Shown in pieces: positions 1-7,458 of a DNA stretch of 10,136 nucleotides (positions within the stretch are counted from its first letter, which is position 1; the number at the start of each line of letters is the position of its first letter). The notes under the pieces are model-generated. The model searched no databases, was not told where the DNA came from, and worked only from the letters and a program-made list of their open reading frames with translations. The DNA is from Actinomycetes bacterium (GTDB lineage Bacteria; Actinomycetota; Acidimicrobiia; Acidimicrobiales; Acidimicrobiaceae): NCBI GenBank assembly GCA_021785315.1, contig JAJYFX010000032.1, forward strand, positions 1 through 10,136. Reading direction: 5' to 3'. The position numbers and the translations under genes were made by a program.

Positions 1-384
1 AGTACCGAATCCTGGCTTAGCGAACCGTTTGACAAGTCGTCTTGATTTTTGTTCGAATCTCGAACTTGGCCTGGTCCCTCGGATTCCGTCATTTCCTTTA
101 CCTTCCGCTCATTAGAATCGCCGTTGGCTCAAAAAGCATTACTGAAAATCTTGTCTTATGCGGCGCCCCGCATTAAATTTGATCACCCTTGTCTTCCAAG
201 GCCAGAGCCACAAAAACTGGCCATGGATGGACTACTACTATCCATTTGTTCTTCCATTTACCACACATCCAAAGTCGCAGATCCACAGCCAGAAGCTCGA
301 GCAGTATCTGATCAGGCTTTGACCGTGCATACCGTTGCTGCTGCTTACCACCAAGCCCGCAGGACTAACTACCGGACTTATCAT

Positions 385-396
385 AGTGTCGACACT
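385..396. repeat. Perfect 12-bp palindrome AGTGTCGACACT
   Basis: The twelve bases equal their own reverse complement. The central eight, TGTCGACA, recur in a second palindrome 75 bases downstream. Such paired sites can be operators for a dimeric regulator, but no regulator can be named and the nearest secure gene begins almost 570 bases further on. Confidence 0.4.
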
Positions 397-460
397 TCAA
401 CTCTGAAACTGAGCATTTTCCCTGGCTCTATACCCAAAACCTACTGAATCTCAAAAACAA

Positions 461-470
461 CTGTCGACAG
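461..470. repeat. Perfect 10-bp palindrome CTGTCGACAG
   Basis: This second self-complementary site is built on the same TGTCGACA core as the one at 385-396. It is followed by a run of alternating T and A (474-481), which would melt easily. Function is unknown. Confidence 0.4.
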
Positions 471-921
471 CACTCTATATATACCCTGGATTAAAGTCAA
501 GCATTGCCCGATCAATTGTCACGATCCCACTTTTTGCACAAGCTGCCAATTCAGTTTGCCCGGCCGAGGCTTCACAACTTGAAAGTGAACTCCGACATGC
601 GAGCCGGGCCTGTGCCTCGACCAGGATTGGAATCCGCACTCCTGAACCGCCCCTAACTCACGGGCCTCGATGCCTGAGCTTCGAGCAGTGGGAGCGCGAT
701 CGCCTCTTCTTGCCGCATTCTCAAAGCAGGACCGAGCCATATCGACGGCCTTGCCGAACCCGAAATAAACTGACCGATTCGCCGGACAAGTCACTGAGGC
801 GAGCAAACGTGAAGCATGCGCCGTCCTCAACGAAGGTGCGCGCGCTGCAATTCACCTGCACCTTTACCGGGGCCATACTTGACGGCTTGGATTATTTGGC
901 CCTTGGCCATGTCAAAAACTA

Positions 922-971
922 AAGGAAGGAGGCCAACTAAGATTGAGAAATCAACAAAGGAGGGCCCATGA
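922..971 (+). promoter_or_regulatory. Two ribosome binding sites and a possible 9-codon leader
   Basis: Two strong Shine-Dalgarno stretches lie in a row. The one at 956-964 (AAAGGAGGG) is placed correctly for the ATG of the malic enzyme at 968. The one at 922-932 (AAGGAAGGAGG) is even better but has no ordinary gene after it. If the ATT at 942 can start translation, it would give a nine-residue peptide (I/M-EKSTKEGP) whose TGA at 969-971 overlaps the malic enzyme ATG as ATGA, the usual layout of translational coupling. ATT starts are rare, and TTG at 943 opens only a shadow frame, so the leader is a guess; the two binding sites themselves are plain. Confidence 0.35.
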
Positions 972-2389
972 CTTTGCCCAGTCCCGGTTACGGAATTACC
1001 ATTCGAGCCGAGTTGCCAACATCCATCAACGCTACCGGTCAGCTTGCCGTCGCCGTAAACTCCGCGGGCGCAGTATTGACGGCGCTGGATGTTGTCGAAT
1101 CTCATCCGGACCGAATGGTCGTAGACGTAAGCTGCAACGCTATCAACGAGGACCATGTTCACAGGATCAGCGAAAGCGTGGCGGCCCTGGAGGGCGTCGC
1201 CGTCAGAAAAGTGAGTGACCGAACCTTTCTATTGCATCTAGGGGGCAAACTTAGCGTCGAATCGAAAGTGCCGCTCAAAAATCGCGACGATCTGTCGCGT
1301 GCCTACACCCCTGGAGTAGCTCGAATCTGCGAGGCCATAGCCGCAACTCCTGAAGATGCCCGCCGCCTTACCATCAAGCGCAATACTGTCGCTGTCGTTA
1401 CCGACGGCTCGGCCGTGCTAGGTCTAGGCAATATCGGACCCGCGGCGGCGCTTCCGGTGATGGAGGGCAAGGCGGCGCTTTTCAAACGTTTCGCCGGGGT
1501 TGATGCCTGGCCGGTATGCCTTGATACCCAGGACAGCCATGAGATCGTTCGGATCGTTCAGGCGATAGCGCCCGTTTACGGTGGGATCAACCTTGAAGAC
1601 ATAGCTGCTCCGCGCTGTTTCGAGATCGAGCGTCGTCTCCGCACATTATTAGATATTCCGGTATTTCATGATGACCAGCACGGCACGGCGATCGTAGTGC
1701 TTGCGGCTCTTACCAACGCTCTCCGGGTAGTCGCAAAGCGCATTGAAGACGTTCGAATAGTCGTTTCCGGAGTCGGCGCAGCTGGAACTGCGGTCATCAG
1801 GCTGCTGCTTTCCAGTGGGGCCAAAAACATCATTGCCTTCAGCTCCAAAGGTGCGCTGCACCAAAAACAACCCGGACTTGTCGGAGATCGAGCTTGGCTG
1901 GCCCGGAACACGAACCAAGCATGTTTTGAGGGATCGCTCGGCGAAGCACTGGCCGGCGCTGACGTTTTCATCGGAGTTAGCACCTCAGGACTGTTGACGG
2001 GTGCGGATATCGCAAGAATGGCAGATGGCGCAATAGTATTCGCGCTGGCAAATCCCAATCCTGAAGTAGACCCGGCTGAAGCCCGCAAGTATGCCGCCAT
2101 TGTCGCAACCGGGCGTAGTGATGAGCCAAATCAGATTAATAACGTCTTGGTATTCCCCGGAGTCTTCCGCGGACTTCTGGACGCCGGAGCCCATTCGGTA
2201 ACTACTGAGCTGGAATCAGCGGCAGCGCAGGCACTGGCTAACGTGGTTGCCTCCGATGAACTCAACCCAAGCTACATTATTCCAAGTGTCTTCAATCCGG
2301 ATCTGGTCCCCGCAATTGCTGCAGCGGTTCGCGACGCAGTCATCAAGGACCAACATGGGGAGACGAACGAACAAATCATTGATGCGTAG
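968..2389 (+). CDS. Malic enzyme with N-terminal ACT domain (malate dehydrogenase, oxaloacetate-decarboxylating)
   Basis: This cytoplasmic enzyme converts L-malate to pyruvate and CO2 with reduction of NAD(P)+, linking the C4 acids of the TCA cycle to pyruvate. The 473 residues begin with an ACT-like regulatory domain (about 8-85), which in relatives may bind an amino acid or other small effector. The catalytic part follows: SRAYTPGVA with the catalytic Tyr113, MEGKAALFK with the catalytic Lys168, the metal ligands in NLEDIAAP (Glu210, Asp211) and FHDDQHGTA (Asp235/236), the nucleotide loop SGVGAAG (267-273), then ALANPNPE and NNVLVFPG. Length and motif order fit the bacterial short-form enzyme with an intact active site. 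The ATG at 968 has AAGGAGG five bases or so upstream. NAD versus NADP preference cannot be settled from these residues. It stands alone on its strand and converges on the acyl-CoA synthetase. Confidence 0.95.
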   Translation: MTLPSPGYGITIRAELPTSINATGQLAVAVNSAGAVLTALDVVESHPDRMVVDVSCNAINEDHVHRISESVAALEGVAVRKVSDRTFLLHLGGKLSVESKVPLKNRDDLSRAYTPGVARICEAIAATPEDARRLTIKRNTVAVVTDGSAVLGLGNIGPAAALPVMEGKAALFKRFAGVDAWPVCLDTQDSHEIVRIVQAIAPVYGGINLEDIAAPRCFEIERRLRTLLDIPVFHDDQHGTAIVVLAALTNALRVVAKRIEDVRIVVSGVGAAGTAVIRLLLSSGAKNIIAFSSKGALHQKQPGLVGDRAWLARNTNQACFEGSLGEALAGADVFIGVSTSGLLTGADIARMADGAIVFALANPNPEVDPAEARKYAAIVATGRSDEPNQINNVLVFPGVFRGLLDAGAHSVTTELESAAAQALANVVASDELNPSYIIPSVFNPDLVPAIAAAVRDAVIKDQHGETNEQIIDA

Positions 2390-2454
2390 CCCCACCCAAG
2401 CAATATTTGTTCCCTAAAGTTCGCATGGTTTGGCTATGAAGTCAAGACGAACCT

Positions 2455-2478
2455 GCGGGCGCTTCTCGAGCAGCCCGC
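2455..2478. terminator. GC-rich hairpin between convergent genes
   Basis: GCGGGCGCT (2455-2463) pairs with AGC and GCCCGC (2469-2478), leaving a five-base loop and one bulged A. It lies 66 bases after the malic enzyme stop and before the end of the converging synthetase gene. There is no T tract, so it is either a U-less terminator or another structure in the shared 3' region. Confidence 0.4.
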
Positions 2479-2589
2479 GATTCGGCCCAGCTGTCAGCTC
2501 ATGAATCTGCCTGGTCGGCTCCGGTCTCTCTAAAAAACTTCATTCCGCAGGCCATCAACGCATTCGAGCTCAGCTGAACCCCGAAGCTT

Positions 2590-2631
2590 AAAACCACCGT
2601 TTACTATCCTTTGCAAGTCTTTTGTCGGTGG
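2590..2631 (-). terminator. Possible terminator of the acyl-CoA synthetase gene
   Basis: Read on the minus strand just after the synthetase stop codon, CCACCG and CGGTGG form a six-pair stem (2626-2631 with 2594-2599) followed directly by TTTT (2593-2590). The 26-base loop is long for an intrinsic terminator, which lowers confidence, but the position six bases after the stop and the T run are right. Confidence 0.4.
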
Positions 2632-2637
2632 AAGCGG

Positions 2638-4536
2638 CTACTTTTCCAACTTCATCTTCTCCCAGGCTTCACGCGCATCGGCTACCGAGCCCTCATCCTC
2701 TATCGTAGAGACGTCTCCTGGATCTTTGCCGAGCGTGACCGCCTTGAGCACGCGACGCATTATTTTGCCTGACCGGGTCTTAGGCAGAGCTTCCACGAAA
2801 TTGATCTCGGCGACGACCGCAATTGGCCCGATCTGATTTCGGACAGTCTCGAGAAGCGATTTGCGCAGATCATCAGACGGATCATTCCCAGCGCGTAGAA
2901 CTATGAATGCCGAGATTACCTCGCCCCGCAGCTCGTCGGGCCTGCCGGTAACGCCAGCCTCCGCCACGGCGGGATGGTGCAGAAAAGCGGTCTCCACCTC
3001 GATCGTCCCCAAGCGGTGGCCAGCAATCTTGATAATTTCATCAGCACGCCCGGAGAACCAGAAGTATCCGTCCTCATCTACCGAGGCTGCGTCGCCGGTG
3101 AAGAAAACACCAGGTATCTGCCCCCAGTAGTCTCGCCCGTATCGCTCGGAGTCTCCCCACAGCGTTGCGGTAAGCCCTGGAAACGGGCGTGTCACGACGA
3201 CAATGCCCTTCTCGTTCGTCTCACACTTTCGCCCGTCGAGATCTCTGACTTCGGCGGCCATTCCAGGCAATGGCACACCTGACGAGCCAGGCTTGATCGG
3301 GAGCAGATTGACTCCAAACGGGTTGCCAAATACCGGGCCGCCAGTCTCGGTCTGCCACATATGGTCTATCACTGGCACCCTGTCTTCAAGCACATCGTGC
3401 TGCAGCCATTCCCAGGCGGGTATGTTTAAAACCTCGCCGGCGCAAACTATTCGGGTCAACGATGAGATGTTATGACGGCGGGCTGGCTCCGTGCCATAGC
3501 GCATCAGCATCCGCACCGCGGTAGGCGCGGTGAAGACTCCTGTCACGTGATAGCGCTCCACGATCTCGTAGAGCTGCTCGGCACTGGGATAGTCGAGGGC
3601 ACCCTCATACGCGATAGTGGTAGCGCCAACAAGTAGCGGCGCGTAGACAATATAGCTGTGACCGACGACCCATCCGATGTCTGACGTCGACCACCATACG
3701 TCGCGCTCGGTCAGCCCGAAACAGACTCTGCCCGATCCGGTAATCCCCACCTGGTAAGGACCATGGGTATGCACCGTCAACTTTGGCTTTCCTGTAGTTC
3801 CAGAAGTGGCAAGGATGTAGGCCGGCTCATTCGATTCCATGACCTCATGGGCATCTGACTGCCCTTCGCCGAGTTCAAGAAACTGCGCCCATGTGAGGTC
3901 GCGCCCGTCTTTCAACCCATTTGGGGTACCCTGGCGACCGAGTACCACGACCCGCTCGATTGGGCAATCCGGCGTAGCCAAGGCCTCTTCTACAATTCCT
4001 GAAAGAGAGACCAGCGTACCTTTTCTCCATGTCCCGTCCGTGGTAAGGAGGACCTTTGCGCCGGCAAGCCTGATGCGCTCCGAAAGTGCGCCGCTGCCAA
4101 AACCGGCAAACACTGCGAGATGGATTCCCCCTATACGGGTAACCGCTAGCATTGCCGCAATGGCCTCGGCCATGGTGGGCATGTAGATTGCGACACGATC
4201 GCCGCGCTTGACGCCAAGGCCTCGGAGCGCCCTGGCAATCTTGAGCACCTCGTAGTGGAGTTGCGCATATGTAAAGGTGCGCCTCTCGCCGAGTTCATTC
4301 TCGCAAATCAGCGCCGCATGGCCTCCCCATCCCCTGTTGACATGGTGGTCGAGAGCGTTGTAGGAAATGTTGGTCTGGCCTCCTAGAAACCAGCGAAAGG
4401 TCGGGGGCTCATGTTCAAATACTTTGTCCCAGGTGCGAAACCACGGAAGTTGGCGTGCCGCTTGCTCCCAGTATCCTTCCGGATCAACTTGGGCGCGCTC
4501 TAGCAAGCGACGAACTGCTGGGCTGACGATGTCCAT
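2638..4536 (-). CDS. AMP-forming short-chain acyl-CoA synthetase (acetyl-/propionyl-CoA synthetase family)
   Basis: The enzyme activates a short carboxylic acid with ATP to an acyl-adenylate and then forms acyl-CoA, AMP and PPi in the cytoplasm. The 632 residues show the ANL superfamily motifs in order: phosphate loop TSGTTGKPK (244-252), STSDIGWVVGHSY (283-295), MWQTETGG (393-400), FTGD (479-482), FSGRADEIIKIAGHRLG (494-510) and the C-terminal KTRSGK with the adenylation lysine Lys591, a site acetylated by Pat-type enzymes in known homologues. Trp394 matches the tryptophan that limits acetyl-CoA synthetase to small acids, but the pocket reads WVVGHSY and CAGE, closer to propionyl-CoA synthetase (PrpE). 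Substrate is therefore acetate, propionate or a similar acid. I place the start at the ATG at 4536, which follows AAAGGGGGA; an in-frame TTG at 4554 would add six residues but overlaps that binding site. Confidence 0.93.
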   Translation of the reverse strand: MDIVSPAVRRLLERAQVDPEGYWEQAARQLPWFRTWDKVFEHEPPTFRWFLGGQTNISYNALDHHVNRGWGGHAALICENELGERRTFTYAQLHYEVLKIARALRGLGVKRGDRVAIYMPTMAEAIAAMLAVTRIGGIHLAVFAGFGSGALSERIRLAGAKVLLTTDGTWRKGTLVSLSGIVEEALATPDCPIERVVVLGRQGTPNGLKDGRDLTWAQFLELGEGQSDAHEVMESNEPAYILATSGTTGKPKLTVHTHGPYQVGITGSGRVCFGLTERDVWWSTSDIGWVVGHSYIVYAPLLVGATTIAYEGALDYPSAEQLYEIVERYHVTGVFTAPTAVRMLMRYGTEPARRHNISSLTRIVCAGEVLNIPAWEWLQHDVLEDRVPVIDHMWQTETGGPVFGNPFGVNLLPIKPGSSGVPLPGMAAEVRDLDGRKCETNEKGIVVVTRPFPGLTATLWGDSERYGRDYWGQIPGVFFTGDAASVDEDGYFWFSGRADEIIKIAGHRLGTIEVETAFLHHPAVAEAGVTGRPDELRGEVISAFIVLRAGNDPSDDLRKSLLETVRNQIGPIAVVAEINFVEALPKTRSGKIMRRVLKAVTLGKDPGDVSTIEDEGSVADAREAWEKMKLEK

Positions 4537-4625
4537 TATTCCCCCTTTGATCAAGCCAGCTTTGTTACTCTGCGATCCTTCTCTCCCTGGTCAGTTTGTT
4601 TGACAATTCCTAAATGCTTTCTCAA

Positions 4626-4653
4626 GAGCCAAACTACTGTTTTTGGAGCCAAA
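4626..4653 (-). promoter_or_regulatory. Direct repeat upstream of the acyl-CoA synthetase gene
   Basis: On the minus strand TTTGGCTC occurs twice (4653-4646 and 4633-4626), exactly 20 bases apart, about two helical turns, and 90 to 117 bases ahead of the ATG. The outer copy sits in an inverted repeat TTTGG-AG-CCAAA (4642-4653). Spacing on one helix face suggests an activator or repressor site. No convincing sigma-70 promoter was found between it and the gene, so the role is only inferred. Confidence 0.3.
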
Positions 4654-5166
4654 TCTCAATGGTTATTATTTGCACATCGTTGAAATCCAAAGGCTTTCTC
4701 ATCCGCTCTGGCTGAATCGGACGTTTCCTTGCACTCATTCAGACGCTGCCTAAGTAATTTGTGAAGCCGAAAATCGCTTGACGCGCCCGATGGAAGGAGC
4801 CGGCGATTTTCGCAGATCTGGCCTCGAGCCTCCAGCAGCACCAGCTTTTTTACGTGTCAAGTGTGCTATTACAAGTGCATCGGCGCCAAATAGGTACCTG
4901 CCTCCAAAAATTGGACCGATTTCATACGGCTGTCATTCCCAATGAGGCCCGACACCAAAATGGTCTCAAGAAAGGAGCAGATGCCGTCCTCCAATTCACG
5001 CTGGCCAGCGCCTTCGCAGGACGGCTACTTTTCAGACTCGCCGGAAACGGCGGTCTCCATATCAGCGCGACGTTGACGTTTTGGGACCCACATGCCCGAA
5101 AACTCATGTGATCAAATTGTCATCTATACCCGGCAAGCACGGAACATATTCGGAGGTTGCGTCCTC

Positions 5167-5180
5167 CCGGCTGAAGCCGG
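5167..5180 (-). terminator. GC hairpin downstream of the MFS gene
   Basis: CCGGC and GCCGG enclose the tetraloop TGAA. It is the second of two GC-rich hairpins behind the transporter stop codon. No T tract follows on the minus strand, so termination is only possible, not shown. Confidence 0.3.
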
Positions 5181-5202
5181 CCGGCGTGCTACAGATCACT
5201 AT

Positions 5203-5217
5203 CCGCCGTGCAGGCGG
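5203..5217 (-). terminator. GC hairpin closest to the MFS stop codon
   Basis: CCGCC and GGCGG form a five-pair stem around a five-base loop about 50 bases after the transporter stop. It lacks a T tract. With its neighbour at 5167-5180 it could form a tandem termination or transcript-stabilising structure. Confidence 0.3.
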
Positions 5218-5265
5218 GATCGAGTGGTTCCCGGCAACAATCTCGCACCAGATCTCAGACTCTTG

Positions 5266-7014
5266 TCACCTTGCCGCCACAGCGTCGTCGACGTCGATCT
5301 CAGCTACGGAAGCTTCAATGTGATGGTATTTGCCTCCCCGTAGCGCCGAGACAACGCAGGCAACCACCGAAGCCGCAAAAGCGAAATAAAACGCCCTGTC
5401 AAGCCCCTTGCTAAAGGCCGAAGCAATCAGGTGGGGGAAGAATGATTTGCCGGTCAGATATGCCCCCTTGGCAGCTGATAGATGCCCGAAAGCAGGCCCT
5501 AGCAGCGTCTTCATAGGGTTGTATCCGAGAAATGCCGAAAAGAGGGTCGCCGTCGGGGGCAGATGTGAAATAGATGTCGCAACGCCGGCCGGAACACCCT
5601 GCTGCACCAAGCCTCCAAAAACTGCGCCTGGAAGGCTCGAGGCAAGGCCGGTAATGACCAGAGTGAAAAATACTCCGATCGACAAGACCATCGCCGAGTT
5701 CTGGAAGGTAGCAACCATTCCGGCACCTGCACCGCGCTGGGATGGCGGAAGGCTGTTCATGATTCCGGCCCAGTTCGGCGAGGAAAACATGCCCATAGCG
5801 ATGCCGTTCGTCGCTAGCAGCAAGGCAAACCAGACGTAGGAAAAATTGATAGGCAGCAGCGTTAACAGGAAGAAGCTGACTGCGGCGAGACCCATTCCGC
5901 TGGTTGCGAATATCCTGGAGCCAAAACGGTCTGACAGGTATCCCGAGACCGGGCCGGCAACCAAGAATCCTAAAGTCATCGGCAGCATGTAAATGCCAGC
6001 CCAGAGCGGAGTGACGGAGAAACTGTACCCATGCAGCGGGAGCCAGATCCCTTGGAGCCAGATGATGACTATGAACATCATTCCGCCGCGCCCTAACGAG
6101 GCAAGAAGATTGGCCAAGTTACCAGCCGCGAAAGCCCTGATACGAAAGAGCGAAAGATGGAACATTGGATTTTCAACCTTGGTCTCGATGACTCCAAAGA
6201 CCACAAGAACTATTGCCCCTCCAATGATGGCCGTCAGGACAAATGGGCTTGACCATCCCATTGTCTCGCCTCCATGAGGCATTATTCCATAGGTGATGCC
6301 AACCAGCACCGATATGAGACCGATGGCAAAGGTTAGGTTTCCCCACCAGTCAATGCTTGACGGACTGCGCGTTCCGCGGTCCTCTAGCTTCCAATACGAC
6401 CAGACTGTTCCAAGCAATCCGAAGGGCACGGAAACGACAAAAACCAGGTGCCAGTTGAGCGGTCCAAGGACCCCTCCAAGAATCAGCCCGACAAACGCAC
6501 CGCCTATAGCGGCGACATTGTTGATTCCCAGCGCAAGGCCGCGTTCATTGTGCGGAAAGGCGTCAGTAAGAATCGCCGAGGAGTTTGCAAATAGCAAAGC
6601 GCCGCCAATTCCCTGGAGAATTCGCATCACTATAAGCCACAGTGCCGCCGAAGTCCCGGTCATCCAGGTTATCGACAGCAAAATCGAAAATGTCGTGAAG
6701 ACCACAAAACCAAGGTTGAAGACCCTCACCCTGCCGAACATGTCGCCAATTCGGCCGAAACTAACCACCAACACCGCGGTAACAACCATGAAACCCATCA
6801 GTAGCCAGAGTAAGTAGGTAGTGTTGCCCGGGATCAAAGGATCCAAATGGATGCCGCGGAAGATATCCGGCAAGGCAATCAACATAATTGAGGAATTTAT
6901 CATCGCTAAAAAGACGGCGATAGTTGTGTTCGAAAGTGCAATCCATTTGTACTGAATTTTGGGTTTGCCAACTCGATTATCACCAAGTCGCTCTGAAATC
7001 AATTCACTGCCCAA
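5266..7014 (-). CDS. MFS transporter, DHA2 (14-helix, EmrB/QacA-type) drug exporter family
   Basis: This inner-membrane protein is a likely proton-driven exporter of drugs or other toxic compounds. With the start used here it has 582 residues, fitting the 14-helix DHA2 class. Helix 1 begins near residue 24 after a short polar N-terminus; motif [12 protein letters not shown], is at 87-97 in the helix 2-3 loop; [11 protein letters not shown] (131-141) and the glycine-rich helix 5 (about 165-187) follow. A long loop of roughly 75 residues between the last two helices contains [11 protein letters not shown] (498-508), a sequence I associate with actinobacterial members. The C-terminus is cytosolic and acidic. 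The TTG at 7014 is preferred because GGGAGG lies seven bases upstream; an ATG at 7044 would add ten residues but has no binding site. The substrate cannot be told, and no dedicated regulator lies next to it. Confidence 0.9.
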   Translation of the reverse strand: MGSELISERLGDNRVGKPKIQYKWIALSNTTIAVFLAMINSSIMLIALPDIFRGIHLDPLIPGNTTYLLWLLMGFMVVTAVLVVSFGRIGDMFGRVRVFNLGFVVFTTFSILLSITWMTGTSAALWLIVMRILQGIGGALLFANSSAILTDAFPHNERGLALGINNVAAIGGAFVGLILGGVLGPLNWHLVFVVSVPFGLLGTVWSYWKLEDRGTRSPSSIDWWGNLTFAIGLISVLVGITYGIMPHGGETMGWSSPFVLTAIIGGAIVLVVFGVIETKVENPMFHLSLFRIRAFAAGNLANLLASLGRGGMMFIVIIWLQGIWLPLHGYSFSVTPLWAGIYMLPMTLGFLVAGPVSGYLSDRFGSRIFATSGMGLAAVSFFLLTLLPINFSYVWFALLLATNGIAMGMFSSPNWAGIMNSLPPSQRGAGAGMVATFQNSAMVLSIGVFFTLVITGLASSLPGAVFGGLVQQGVPAGVATSISHLPPTATLFSAFLGYNPMKTLLGPAFGHLSAAKGAYLTGKSFFPHLIASAFSKGLDRAFYFAFAASVVACVVSALRGGKYHHIEASVAEIDVDDAVAAR

Positions 7015-7066
7015 TCCAATGCCTCCCTGCTGCAATGCCCACATTCAGAGTCGAAAATCCAACGCT

Positions 7067-7098
7067 TCAATATCAAAGCTTACCTCAACGTCAACGTT
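7067..7098 (-). promoter_or_regulatory. Possible promoter and operator of the MFS gene
   Basis: On the minus strand TTGACG (7094-7089) matches a -35 box and is followed after 16 bases by TATTGA (7072-7067), a weak -10. The -35 box lies inside an inverted repeat AACGT-N2-ACGTT (7087-7098). A repressor bound there would block RNA polymerase, a common design for exporters. The -10 match is poor, so the promoter is tentative. Confidence 0.28.
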
Positions 7099-7458
7099 AA
7101 GATTAATAGCGTCATGGATTCTTCGTACGGCTGACGACAGAAATCATTGCTCCCCAAAGCCTAAGAAAATTACGATCTCCTTAAGGCGCCGATAGCGGAC
7201 GGGTAATTAAGCTCATGGTCACAGCTCTCCTCCCAACCCTGGCGGCTGGTCAACAGCAGGTGCGACTTCAATTGAAACGACGGCACCCTTGCAAGATCTT
7301 GCCGAGGCAAGCTCCTTCCACAACAGGAACTGCCATGCCCAGCGGTAATTGTGATCTTTCCCGAAGCGGATCTCCCCTAACTCCGCATCCATTTGGGGTC
7401 CGAGACAAATCTGTCACCGACCAAAAGCCGGTATTGCCTGCGGACGGCTGCCCGGGAG
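7099..7458. other. Intergenic region between the MFS and slipin genes
   Basis: No gene is supported here. A forward frame opening at 7215 runs antisense into the slipin gene and has no protein-like features. The main structure is a cluster of nested palindromes at 7288-7311. Confidence 0.5.
7288..7311. repeat. Nested palindromes built from CTTGC/GCAAG
   Basis: Within 24 bases CTTGC and GCAAG alternate four times. They give a perfect CTTGCAAG (7288-7295), a perfect 12-bp GCAAGATCTTGC (7291-7302) and the inverted repeat CTTGCC-GA-GGCAAG (7298-7311). It lies about 150 bases beyond the slipin stop and 270 upstream of the MFS start. It could be a protein-binding site or an RNA structure. Confidence 0.4.

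Larger units (their letters stand above)
1..941. other. Long region without a recognisable gene
   Basis: No product can be named here. On the forward strand one frame is free of stops from 46 to 447 and another from 413 to 922; they overlap by about 35 bases, as would be seen if a single reading frame had suffered a shift. Neither has a good ribosome binding site and neither translation shows a motif or family I know; the second is rich in Arg, Cys and Ser, which argues against a normal protein. The first half is pyrimidine-rich and lower in GC than the rest of the window. It may be a decayed gene, or simply a long regulatory or intergenic region ahead of the malic enzyme. No tRNA, RNase P, tmRNA or SRP signature was seen. 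Confidence 0.5.
4537..5265. other. Intergenic region of about 730 bases without a supported gene
   Basis: Short open frames exist on both strands (for example 4854-5111 forward and 4922-5107 reverse) but none has a ribosome binding site, a recognisable motif or a natural composition, and they overlap one another. The right-hand part carries two GC hairpins behind the transporter gene, the left-hand part the leader of the synthetase gene. A decayed gene cannot be excluded. Confidence 0.5.

Noticed and set aside
1..45. Possible C-terminal end of a gene running in from the left (STESWLSEPFDKSS then TGA)
   Set aside because: Fourteen codons are too few to judge, and the hairpin that overlaps its stop has only four pairs.
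51..65. GTTCGA-ATC-TCGAAC, resembling a tRNA T-arm or an SOS box
   Set aside because: The bases around it do not form a tRNA T stem, and the half-sites are in the opposite order to the actinobacterial LexA box.
519..830. Reverse-strand open frame of 103 residues
   Set aside because: It has no binding site or motif and overlaps the longer forward open frame; it is better seen as part of an unassigned region.
1666..2100. Reverse open frame inside the malic enzyme gene
   Set aside because: It is an antisense shadow of a well-supported gene, with Ser/Ala/Pro-rich composition.
3839..4186. Forward open frame antisense to the acyl-CoA synthetase
   Set aside because: It is a shadow of the real gene's codon pattern and lacks a ribosome binding site.
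4854..5111. Forward open frame of 85 residues in the intergenic region
   Set aside because: No binding site or recognisable domain, and other open frames overlap it on both strands.
6329..6342. AGGTTAGGTTT resembling a DtxR/IdeR half box
   Set aside because: It lies inside the MFS coding region, is not symmetrical and is not placed to control a gene.
6293..6817. Forward 174-residue open frame antisense to the MFS gene
   Set aside because: The Ser/Thr/Pro/Arg-rich translation is what membrane-helix codons give when read backwards.
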